A stretch of DNA of 23,144 nt from Paramacrobiotus richtersi (taxonomy: Eukaryota; Tardigrada; Eutardigrada; Parachela; Macrobiotidae): NCBI GenBank assembly GCA_034698045.1, contig JAQGAU010000858.1:1-23144 (forward strand), written 5' to 3'. The notes beneath the pieces are model-generated. The model searched no databases, was not told the origin of the DNA, and saw only the letters and a list, made by a program, of their open reading frames with translations. A program made the position numbers and the translations under genes. Shown here piece after piece: positions 10,801 to 19,660 of the stretch; the first letter of the stretch is position 1; each line of letters begins with the position of its first letter.

Positions 10801-12414
10801 TTACTTTTTACTGGCTCGAGGTACCTGAACGAAGAGCAGGTAAAGCTAGATGTTTTCCTATTTTTCATTTCAGTAAAGCGCGCAACCTATCCTGTTGTAG
10901 AGAAGCAAGGTCACCAAACGCTACCGCGCATTTAGGCCACCACCAACACTAACCCGAAACCCCCAGCAGATTAATGTGAAGCAGTGGAAGGCATCCGACC
11001 ACCGCAACTGGGTTTTGCATTTCTCCACATCTTGCTTGGCAGATATCTTACCTCCGGAGCATCTGGCGCACTGGTATCTCCTAGTGGACGCGTACACAGT
11101 TTTGAATAGCTCACATATCCGCTTTGATGACCTACAGCGAGCAGCACGACAGCTGGACTCTTTTGCTACCGATTTCACAAAATTCTTTGGTGGGCATTTA
11201 TGTACAAGCATTTCGTTACGTACTACGTAAGCCAGACTGAAACCGGGCTTTATATACCACGTTTGTTTTTTAGACGAAAATGAATTCAGAATCAATATGC
11301 ATGGCCTATCCCATTTAGCCGAACAAGTGGACTTGTGGGGTCCGCTTTTCTGTTACGATCTGTTCGCCTTTGAATCCAAAAATGGATGGTTGACGCGACA
11401 TTCTTATGCGAAGCATAACGTAACCCGTAGCCTTATGCGACCGCTTCTTGGATCGCAAATATTGCAGAAGAAAGCCGAGTCGATATCGATGCCAGAAGAA
11501 CAAGTGTTAGTTCGCCTCATTCAGGGACAAAGGTAGCACGAACTAGATGTTTTATTGCGAAGTAATTTTCTATTTAAGAAACCAATGCAGCTAATTAATA
11601 TCTAGGATAACAATTAATTTGACTGTTTACCCGGTACACATATAGTGCATAATGATAACTAAGCTTATAAACTGCTGGCAGGCGCCCTCGAACAAGCATA
11701 TACAATAATCTGAAAGTTCAACAAAACGAAATCGCAATTTGTTGAGCTGCGGCTATTCACGCCGAATCACGCGCTATTATATTTCTACCATGCTGATCGA
11801 TATAATAATGTATATATACTATGTGTGAGTAACTGTACTGCTTATTTAGACAGACTCCGGGACTTTCTGGACACGGCTGGCGATCTTGGTCAGCTGCATC
11901 TCCGGTGGAAGACAACAACATCCTGCCAGTAAACCATCCGTGTGCACTTCACCAGCTGAAGGCTCTCAAGACAGCAATCGTGAAAGGCATTAACGTTTGG
12001 ACTGCGGCTTACAAAAAACCAAAGCGAACAATGGCTCGTTATTTCCGTGCGCTGGATACCGTTATGAACGAGAAAAGCTTCGCCTGCATCACGCATATAA
12101 TCATATGCAGTGACTGTATGGAGCTGTACTTGATTGGCCAGAAGATGCGCCCGGAATTCGTCGAACCGAATATTGTCAAACTGTTAACAAGTGATAATCA
12201 GTAAGGAAATTGAAGTACAGCCGCTTGGTCGCTGCTAGTACTGCATAAATACATGTCTTTCACGTACCACCTTGTTCTACTTGTTTCTTAAGTTCAATGT
12301 TATTTCAGGTTGATGTTCAATGCCCGAAATACTGAACTACAGGAGTGTGTTACGCTAGTGGAAGAGGATTGCGTTCAAGTAATTTTGATGGAAAAGACAC
12401 GCTATTCTAGCTAA
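7887..12414 (+). CDS. CMC/EnSpm-like (Tnp2-type) DDE transposase, eight exons
   Basis: Exons are 7887-8404, 8832-8899, 9072-9688, 10678-10839, 10967-11201, 11274-11532, 11850-12200 and 12309-12414. They sum to 2,316 nt (771 aa plus stop), with all junction phases matching and no internal stop. The transposase cuts and joins the element's ends. Residues 19-48 form a C2H2-like finger (C19, C22, H44, H48) and C153/C156/C166/C169 a CxxC..CxxC ribbon. The catalytic triad is most likely D249 (LSTDGVKIF), D427 (IDAMHGVCLGV) and E567 (LFAFESKNG). CCAIC (C355, C358) and NMHGLSHL (N541, H543, H547) match the conserved Cys and His motifs of this family. The WKASDHRNW helix near 462 is also family-typical. 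Exon 5 has a CAGCAG tandem acceptor (start 10967 or 10970). Its donor could instead be 11189, but 11201 gives LYENEFRINMH, closer to the family. No nuclear targeting signal stands out. Start ATG 7887 is the first in frame. Confidence 0.8.
9981..10158. repeat. 13-bp inverted repeat inside transposase intron 3
   Basis: CGTTGGAAAGAGC (9981-9993) and its exact reverse complement (10146-10158) frame about 150 bases in the 989-bp third intron, with weaker similarity just beyond. This could be a small non-autonomous element nested in the intron or simply an intronic hairpin. The frame at 10035-10220 within it looks accidental. Confidence 0.5.
10304..10435. repeat. Hairpin-rich GC segment inside transposase intron 3
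   Basis: TAAGAAAC (10304-10311) pairs with GTTTCTTA (10333-10340). CCGTC (10412-10416) pairs with GACGG (10425-10429), followed by the direct triplet CGGT CGGT CGGT. The block is GC-richer than the rest of the intron and contains GACCGAAGCGGAGCGAAG. It may be a short interspersed or palindromic repeat. No coding content is seen. Confidence 0.35.
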
Positions 12415-12568
12415 TGTAATACGAAGACTACTCTACATATACATGTATGTGCATGTCAGGTACATGTTCGTTTTATTCTGTTAGCAATACAGTCAGGATA
12501 ATTTCTGTATTAAAAAGAGTGAGCAGATGTCCCAATAATAACGAAATTTGTTATACGCTTTTTGCCGG

Positions 12569-12574
12569 AATAAA
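12569..12574 (+). terminator. Candidate polyadenylation signal of transposase gene
   Basis: AATAAA lies 155 bases after the transposase stop codon in GGAATAAAAACG. It is the first AATAAA downstream that I noticed and lies inside the element. Confidence 0.5.
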
Positions 12575-12925
12575 AACGAGTGAACGGCATTGTTTGTTAA
12601 TTATTAAGACCACTGATTAATTACCTAATGCACAGTATTAATTGTTACTATACATGCTGCTAATGAGTCGACGATATGCACTGACCACGGTCAGACAACG
12701 CCGCTCGCTAGAGAACAACTGCCGTGTTTTTTCTTTTATTATGTATACAGAATACTGTTCATAGATCTATGAGATTTATTATTACAGAAATTTGTGTGAT
12801 TCCTAGCGATCGAGAGGCTTTTGGCCGGTGATCGATATCTTTTTGAACAACTGACTAAGAAAAAATTCAGAAGTGTATTCCAGGTACAAATTCAGTAACA
12901 CTTGACCGTTTTATATATATGCAAA
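12575..12925. other. Non-coding interior 3' region of the transposon
   Basis: AT-rich sequence after the transposase gene with no supported gene or RNA. It contains a CTGACCACGGTCAG near-palindrome around 12680-12693 that may be a short hairpin. It passes into the GC-rich subterminal block at about 12926. Confidence 0.5.
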
Positions 12926-13274
12926 ACCAAGCGCCAGCTTCCGGTCACACAAGCTGTTGTATATACAGTTTGTCCGTACGTTTCATCAGTGATATGGCAA
13001 GCGGAAGTTTGTCTGCCCTGACCCCAGATAGGCTTCCGCATGCCATCAGGAAGTCTCACAACCGAGGCTCTTGGTTGTGTTCCACAGAGGCTTTACATAA
13101 GCCACTGTGGGCTAAACATAGGCCCAGACACGTAGGCCCGTGACTGCCATGCGGGAAGCTATCTGGCAGGCCTAACAAAAGAAGGCCTGTGAATGTCATC
13201 TCCCAGAGCATTTAGCGGTTACGAGTAGGCCTATAAAAGATTGCCCCCCAGCGTTCAGAAAGTGGTCAAGAATC
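12926..13274. repeat. Right subterminal repeat region
   Basis: A GC-rich, gene-free block just inside the right terminus. It carries AGGCCT at 13168-13173, 13183-13188 and 13227-13232, AGGCCC at about 13122 and 13134, and AGGCTT or AGGCTC variants upstream. GTGGTCAA at 13262-13269 mirrors TTGACCAC at the left end. The composition matches the left subterminal block, as expected for protein-binding ends of a CACTA-type element. The open frame at 12919-13143 is treated as chance. Confidence 0.6.
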
Positions 13275-13284
13275 TTGCACTGGG
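13275..13284 (-). repeat. Right terminal inverted repeat
   Basis: TTGCACTGGG is the exact reverse complement of CCCAGTGCAA at 3745-3754. The next bases are AAGTAATC, so AA may be the target-site duplication. Confidence 0.75.
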
Positions 13285-14048
13285 AAGTAATCAACGATTT
13301 AATTTATTTAATATTTATTAACTGTAATAGTTACTGTTTTATTTGTCAGTTTATTGCTTACTTAGTCATCGTTATTTGTTATCTCCATTTATTTATTTCT
13401 GTTAAGTGCATTAACTAATTTGATTTACAACTACTTCATTCACTCCTTGACCGGTTTACTATTAATTTTAGCAAATCAATATACGTCGCTTCATTCTCAC
13501 GATACATGGAACAATATATACCGACGTACATGGCGTTCGATTTAATATCGATTTAATAGCTACCCACCTGGCATATCCAGGAATTCAAAATGAACAAAGC
13601 CTTCCCCAGAATGAGAATTCGTGATTATTGTACATTTGATGTAACAAAAAGTTTTAGCTACTGTGCGATTGGAAGTCAGTGTGATTGGAATTACCCGCAC
13701 ACCATAAACATTGTTGTAGTTATTATGGCTGTAATAATGTGTATAACGATCTTCATGATGTGCGGTTCAGTTCCAATCACGCTGACTGTGCATTGCAACA
13801 GTAAACTCTTTCAGCTGCAATAAGCGTACAATTTTCACGGTTTCTCTTCATTTTTACTTGACGGAATGCTTTGTTCATTTCGAGTTCCTTCAGACAAAAA
13901 GCAACGTCTTACTGGTGTAAAATTGCATTTTACTTAAACTCAACTCTTACCATCGTTAAAATCCCTTCCCGCCGTAATTGTCGTCCTGCCGATTTTCTTC
14001 CCGAGAATATTACCGCCAATTTTTCGTTCCAAACATTCCTCCCGCTCT
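13285..14048. other. AT-rich flank with a short imperfect inverted repeat
   Basis: No gene is supported. TCAGTGTGATTGGAA...CCGCAC at 13676-13700 is mirrored, with one mismatch in the first 15 bases and one gap, at 13760-13785, leaving a 59-base spacer. This could be a degenerate small foldback element. The 77-residue frame at 13590-13823 spans this structure and is probably accidental. Confidence 0.45.
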
Positions 14049-14153
14049 TCATGCTTGACCGGCGCTCAGCGCATGGCACAGGCTGCGGGAACGGCCGTAA
14101 AGTTGTTCATACACTGGATCCCACTCATCACAACGCGCATGCTGATCACGAAT
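14049..14153 (-). CDS. Possible terminal exon of an unrecognised minus-strand gene
   Basis: A strong acceptor (TTTTTCTCTGCAG) is followed by 34 open codons with protein-like composition (IRDQHARCDEWDPVYEQLYG...), then a TGA. It begins in phase 0. The exon ending at 16082 on the same strand leaves phase 0, so it could be an alternative or original 3' end of that gene, but no evidence ties them beyond phase. The opposite-strand frame at 13871-14203 is less protein-like. Confidence 0.35.
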   Translation of the reverse strand: MRDQHARCDEWDPVYEQLYGRSRSLCHALSAGQA

Positions 14154-14579
14154 CTGCAGAGAAAAACGAACGCTGCATAAAAAGACGGTATAAAAACAAA
14201 TAAAAAACTAAATCAATCAGGTTTAAATTTAAAGTAAGCCTTCCACTTTCCGAACCAAGCAGAGTGAGTGCTAATCAAAATTATAAAATGATACCGCAAG
14301 TGAGCAAATAACAAAACCAGTTCATAACGTACCGTGGAATGAATGAAGGCATAATCTTTAACACACAATTAAAACAAAATTAAATATTACAGATAATCAA
14401 GAAGACAACGAAGTTTACAAGATAATAATGAAAACATGCAATAATAAACAGCGATAAACGACCGAGGTCACGAAAGTTAAATAACATAATTTCACCATTA
14501 TTCTGTACATAAAACCACATGCAAAATGCTTAACATAGACAACTTAATTAAAATATACGAAAGCACATACTCAAATGTA

Positions 14580-15960
14580 CAAAAAAAGGGAAGTGTAGAT
14601 GTTTACGATCAAGACACAAATAAACTTCAGAATCGAACGAAGCAGAGTAAAAAATATTTTTTAGGAATATAAATCTATCCCATAATGATTAGCTTTTAAG
14701 CAGTCAATAATTATCGATCATATATGATTTAGTTTTTGTTTTATTCAATTTTCCATATGACTGTTATGCTGATTAATTTTAGTAATCATGATGTAACGGA
14801 CACAGACATCTGTAGTGAATAAAACGTACACAGAAATTAGTGGTTACTGTTTATCTTACTAGTTACTCCAAAAGAGCAGATAACCCGTTAGGGATTTTAA
14901 GTGTGGTCGGAAGCTATTGATGTGACTATAAAATGAAAAGAATCAACAACCGTCAAGTTTAGATGGATTATTTGTCAGTGAAAACCTTTCTGGATTTGTG
15001 CATGATGTTTTCATCAGGAAGTACGTACAGACCCCTGAACACAGTCTGTGTGAAACGCCGCCGTCAATGCGGGATCACTCTGGAAACCCGGTCAATGGTA
15101 ATGGCCGCACTGCATTTGGCACCTTTTAATTCCAAGGTATAGCACATACTTATATTTTTCTAGCAGGTTTCCTACGGAAATATTACGACAAATATTTGGC
15201 CCTCATCTATATTCGTGTTTACTGCTGGTTTTTTATATTTAATTGTTCATTCCAATAAATATAAAGTACATACAGAGAACCAGCATTAAACACGAATATT
15301 GGTAATGGCAAAACATTTGTCGTAATATTCCCGTAGGAAACCTGCTAGAAAAATGTAAGTATGTGCTGTACCTTGGAAGTAAAAGGTTCCAGTTGCAGTG
15401 CGGCCATTCCCATTGACCGGGTTTCCGGAGTAACCCCTCACTGACGGCGGCGTTTCACGCAGACCGTGTTCAGGATGCAGTACGTACTTCCTGATCAAAA
15501 ACGCCATGCACAAACCCAGAAAGATTTTCACTGACCAAAAATGCAGCCAATCCTAAAGATTGTGGTTCCTTCTCATACTGCAGTCGCATCAATGCCATCC
15601 GATCAGACATTAATTCCTTAACAGCTTATTCGCTCTTATAGAGTAATAATAATGATGACCACTAATTTCTGTCCACATTTTTATTCACGTACATATATGA
15701 GTATCAGTTACATCACGATTACTGAAACTAATCAACATAGCAAACCTGAAATTAAATAAAATGAAAAATAAATCATTTACGATAATAACTAACTGAATAA
15801 AAGTTAACTGAAGATTCTTATGGAGCTGAATTGTGCAATAAATATCTAAAATAAATCCAGTCTTTCGCAGAAATTCTCTAACTGAACAATACTTTTTATA
15901 TACTCGTTTTACAATTTGTCTGTAATCCTACAAAATGTTGCAAATACTTTTTCAGTGGAT
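14580..15960. repeat. Long inverted duplication (foldback) with about 14-base centre
   Basis: The plus sequence from about 14580 to 15247 aligns with the reverse complement of about 15248 to 15960. Matching runs include TTTCTAGCAGGTTTCCTACGG, GAAACGCCGCCGTCA, CAGGAAGTACGTAC and ACAGAAATTAGTGG. The central bases TATATTTA and TAAATATA pair around a loop near ATTGTTCATTCCAA. Similarity is high in the inner ~270 bases of each arm and falls off outward with indels. It may extend to about 14400 and 16050. Both arms hold decayed copies of the same exons. It could arise from a snap-back rearrangement or be a foldback-type element. Confidence 0.85.
14960..15235 (+). pseudogene. Left-arm decayed copy of the unrecognised 3' exons
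   Basis: In this arm the frame SENLSGFVHDVFIRKYV runs on through ETPPS and SGNPVNGNGRTA to an in-frame TAA near 15127, where the other arm has a Tyr codon. The equivalent last exon reads GFLRKYYDKYLA and lacks the terminal stop of the other arm. The upstream part of the frame also contains stops. It is therefore a broken copy whose reading frame is nevertheless unbroken where the right arm is shifted. Confidence 0.6.
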
Positions 15961-16363
15961 AGTGATATTTTGATATTTAATTACTTCTCGTTCCTTACAT
16001 TCTCGCACATCCGGTCGCTCAAAAACGTGGTCTCATTAAACTCCGGATAGTAGCTCCACTCCAGCCGTCGCTTCTACGTACGTAGTCGCGCTGCGCCTTA
16101 TCAAACACAACGACATTAGAATAAGACATAAAATCTGCAATTGATTCGATGTGTAACAATAACAGATTTACATCTTAACTTATTTTTGGAAAATAAGCAA
16201 AAAAATACATAACCAGTACTGTACCTTGAAATTTTTCCAGCACGATTCCCAGGAAACGTGTTCCGTTAAACACAACATATTGTACTGCTAACGGCGAGCC
16301 AAACGTTCTCTTGCCTGTACGATCCGGCAACCCACGATATGGAAGAGTAGTGCTCGGTGCACG
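15286..16363 (-). pseudogene. Unrecognised multi-exon gene, right arm, with a frameshift
   Basis: Minus-strand exons can be traced at 16314 (or up to 16363)-16225, 16134-16082, about 15616-15372 and 15341-15286. The first reads GSPLAVQYVVFNGTRFLGI and joins in phase to DFMSYSNVVVFDKAQRDY. The third starts ELMSDRMALMRLQYEKE and continues into SENLSGFVHG. The last is GFLREYYDKCFAITNIRV followed by TAA. Comparison with the left arm shows one extra base near 15497-15500, after VHGVF, which throws the third exon out of frame. After that point the ETPPSVRGYSGNPVNGNGR frame resumes and splices in phase to the last exon. I find no family match. Opposite arms carry different lesions, so the duplication predates the decay or both were relaxed afterwards. 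Upstream exons were not found. Confidence 0.5.
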
Positions 16364-17591
16364 TCAGATGTGTCGCATAGCAGAAAAAATATTCCAAAAT
16401 GCTTAAAAAGATTGGAGAAACGGAAAAATCATTGCTCTGACTGACGGAGGGCAACTCATAGCGCAGCCGACACTTGTAAAGTATTTAGAACGCGTGTATT
16501 ATTAGAGCAATTGTGCACCCGGAGTTTCACGATCCTGATTTCTGACCAGAACAGTGCAAGTTTCTCTTAACTCGCTTCTGTACACTCGTTTCTGTCTGTG
16601 ACAATGCCATTGTACTATTGTATAATGCGTCCGTTATGAACATAGATGACGACCCACTTACGGATGTCCCGTCCCCGTACTCCGATCATTTTTATTCTGC
16701 CCCATGCTATTCTTATTCATGAAGTTTGATGAAAGCTTTGGCTGTTTATAGAATTCTGCAAACACATAGACCTGGCTTGTCTGTGCTGCTGATTTTTCTG
16801 ATTTAATTTATATAATATGTCAAAACGGTAGACTAACAATCGTAAGCGTATGAACACAGAAATTGAAGTCACTGGCAACCAAGCGGTTCCGAAATTACCA
16901 TAACTGTTAACGTTTTAACGTTTGCATGGTGCGTCACAAACGCACTTGGGAAGATTACGCGAGAAAAATAACGAAGAGATACTATGCTGATACTGTAAAA
17001 ATTAACTTAACTGATAAAATGATAAATCACCAGAAAAAACCATAGCTGAATTAACTTTACGGCATATTGTTCAACCACAACAGTTATTTTTAACAGTTAT
17101 TTTTAATCTTTACAACCGCCCAAAGTAATTATTCAGTACTTTGCGCCAAAAGCGTCTGACATCGCAGAGTTATGCCACATGCAACATAGGTAATAAATGG
17201 ATAAGCCATACTAAAGTATGAATTTTTTTTGGCTAGTTTATGTACATAAACAACGTGGGGTGTATTACTCGTATATCCCACAGGGACTTCAGGTTCATGT
17301 GAAATTCATGCCCAGATATTTTATGCCCTGAGTTTATCAGAGCATTTGAGGTGCAGCAGTAAAAGGGCCACAACAACATCGTTGTGTTATGAGGCAAATG
17401 GATACCCAAGAAAGACATGGGGCAATTCATTACTATTTTTGCCGCTGTTATGAGGCCTTGTAGAAGGCTATTCACGCATATGCAACGTTTTCGGCTCGAA
17501 TTCACTGTGCATAGAGATTTAAGCGGAACTTATATGGGAACTGGTCCAGTTCTAGTGCATTTCATAGGATGAGGCTCATTTCAGTTTTGCC
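16364..17591. other. AT-rich stretch with no supported gene
   Basis: No feature is supported. The 90-residue minus frame at 17233-17505 and short plus frames there are open, but they lack motifs and splice partners. A direct repeat of AACAGTTATTTTTAA occurs at about 17077-17106. Confidence 0.45.
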
Positions 17592-17840
17592 ATGGGCAGT
17601 AAGCCTATTTTTTACGCGTTTTCGAAGGGACCTACCTATTCCCGCCACGCAAAGGTCAGCAATGAGACAGAAGATGAGGAGCACGCTAATCGATTTAACC
17701 AACATTTTCTTACGATTACAGTTAAGGGTCGTCCAGAGTTATTTCGTGTTACATACGAGGCTTCACGAGAAGAGGTGTTTTTATATGGAAATAGCGAGGC
17801 GGTAAATAGTATCGTTTGCTCAGACTTGGCTGGACCTTAG
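17592..17840 (+). CDS. Hypothetical 82-aa open frame
   Basis: An ATG-started frame (MGSKPIFYAFSKG...) to a TAG at 17838. It has a charged, protein-like middle (NETEDEEHANRFNQHF and VKGRPELFRVTYEASREE) and no membrane segment or signal peptide. I recognise no family and see no clear splice sites. It may be a single exon, a fragment of an old mobile element, or chance. A second overlapping plus frame (17569-17805) is Arg-rich and less convincing. Confidence 0.25.
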   Translation: MGSKPIFYAFSKGPTYSRHAKVSNETEDEEHANRFNQHFLTITVKGRPELFRVTYEASREEVFLYGNSEAVNSIVCSDLAGP

Positions 17841-19660
17841 AAGTCTTAACTGCCATCAGCTGGACTTTGGTTGTATTTTGCTTAACAGCATCATACTGAT
17901 GTCATAGCCAATGCAACCAAACATTGCGTTGACCTTGTGCTTGCTCGAACCATGTCCGCCGTGCCGTTATACTCCTGGAGGACCTCCCCCTGATTTCTGT
18001 CTCATGATGTTTGATGGGGAACAACCAGTGGATTTTCGGTAAAAAGTTACCGGCTATGATATCATTTAACTTGATAATATCTTGTCTAACTATTCCAATT
18101 TGTTACCACCCGTAACCACCGTTATTAACGAGCATGGAAACCAACACAATGTTACTTCAGCCAGCGTGGCATAAACAATTTGAAGAGCAATTGCCGAGCT
18201 TTCCGTCGCAGCCGCCAAACCTGTGATGTTTGTGTGCTATTCACGAGAATTCCGTTAATTGTATTTTCCTATTGTGTTCTTGTTGCTGTGGTACTCGTGT
18301 GCTCAGTAGAGCGCTTGCGAATGTAGAAGAAAGTGGCATTAAAAGTTATTCAATATTATAATGTAGCATGCGAAGCGTACACGGCAAAACTGAAAGTTAA
18401 AAAAGATGTGGCATACATTGGTATAGTTAATAAAATGGCTGCGTTTTTGTGAAGAAATAAATATCAACAAAGAAGACTTACAAAATTTGTAGAAAATATG
18501 TTGTGACCCGTTACTGTGAATGGTACTTCGAGAGATACCGTCTGCGAAAAACAATTCTCTGATGGTTTACCCAGTACTATCTTTAGTATTAGACAGCAGA
18601 CGGACAGCTACCGTAGACAGGATGAGTTTGCTGTTCTGACAAGTGACAACTAGACAAAAGTGCCGAATTCTTGTGAGTCTTATTCTTACTCAACGATCTG
18701 GTGAACTTTCGAGTGGAAAGAAGCTGATCGCATTTATTTAACGCAAAATAATAATTTAGTGACTTTTTTGTTAATGTTTGTTGCCCTATTATTTCGGTCA
18801 AATCTTTGCTCTGTTCGTCGTACTAGGTTTGATGTTTGTTAGTGCAGCTGCCTACGTGAACGTTAATTTCTGGGCTGACATTTATGGTGAAATTCGCACG
18901 CATTTCTTAATCTTAGTTCGCATCTTGCTTTACCTGCATTCATGCTGATTCTTCGTGGTGTTATTGCTATTATTATTTTCATTGTTAGTCATCTCTTTTG
19001 CAATTTAAGTTTGGGTTTGCGGTTGATTGACTGTTACAAACCGTTGTTTTTAAATGCGGTTCGAATTGGTACCCGTATCAGGCTATCAGCTAGTACGAAT
19101 TACGCCGTTTTGCTGTGACGTTTATAACCAGTTACCAGTTGCCGTCTTGTTTCTTGGCAGCTTATTTTACAATTATTTATAATAGGACGTGGTGCCACTG
19201 TTGCAGATACGAGTATGCACGTAATGTTATGTTCTTGTGCTTCGACGTATTCTGTCCCTCAGCATCATGTTGGCTTCTTTACTTTACTCAAAACTAGATC
19301 ATTAGATTTGTCGATACGTATGACAATCGTCATGTGCGGTTTTGTGGTTCACAGAAAGTAAATGCAATAATTTAATTGTTCACATTGCACACAAGCCAGG
19401 CTTTGTCAATTGTCACTGTGACACATACCGGGATCTTTTTCCGCCTTTTACTGAAGAAAGTCCCGCGTAGACGTTTCTCTGAGCCGTAACGTATGACTCA
19501 GGAATCGAACACAAGCACAAAGGGCAAAATTCTCTGCATTCCGCAGATGGACACTAAACCAACCGATATGATCGCTGACAATTGTATCGACATCGGTTTC
19601 ACAAACGGAAATGAATCGTTCGTGCTTTGCTTTATGTTGTGTAAACGAACACTAAACCAG
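17841..19660. other. Mostly AT/T-rich stretch with one weak open frame
   Basis: No gene is firmly supported. A 61-codon ATG frame at 19493-19678 (MTQESNTSTKGKILCIPQ...) overlaps the start of the next plus-strand model in another frame. It could be a first exon, but no donor joins it sensibly. The region 18840-19320 is T-rich on the plus strand and looks intronic. Confidence 0.4.

Larger units (their letters stand above)
3745..13284. mobile_element. Two-gene CMC/EnSpm-like DNA transposon with BEN-domain partner gene
   Basis: The proposed element is 9,540 bp. It is bounded by CCCAGTGCAA (3745-3754) and its exact reverse complement (13275-13284), with AA directly outside on both sides as a possible 2-bp target duplication. 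Both ends carry GC-rich, gene-free subterminal regions of about 270-350 bp with AGGCCT palindromes and related words. A second inverted word, TTGACCAC (3793-3800) / GTGGTCAA (13262-13269), also pairs the ends. Inside are two divergent intron-containing genes: a BEN-domain protein (minus) and a DDE transposase (plus). Both appear intact. TIRs ending in CAGTG-like words, subterminal repeats and a Tnp2-type transposase are typical of the CMC (CACTA/EnSpm, Mirage, Chapaev) superfamily. The boundaries are inferred from one copy; a second copy or an empty site would settle them. Confidence 0.75.

Noticed and set aside
10921-11295. 124-aa minus-strand frame opposite transposase exon 5
   Set aside because: The plus-strand frame carries conserved transposase motifs and joins its neighbours in phase; the minus frame is a shadow.
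13275-13284. An 8-bp or 3-bp target-site duplication at the transposon edges
   Set aside because: Outside the termini only AA is shared (CTACAA versus AAGTAA); longer duplications do not match.
13590-13823. 77-aa plus-strand frame with a hydrophobic stretch
   Set aside because: It spans an inverted repeat and a TTGTTGTAGTTATTATGG-type simple run that encodes Val/Ile by composition; no splice or signal evidence.
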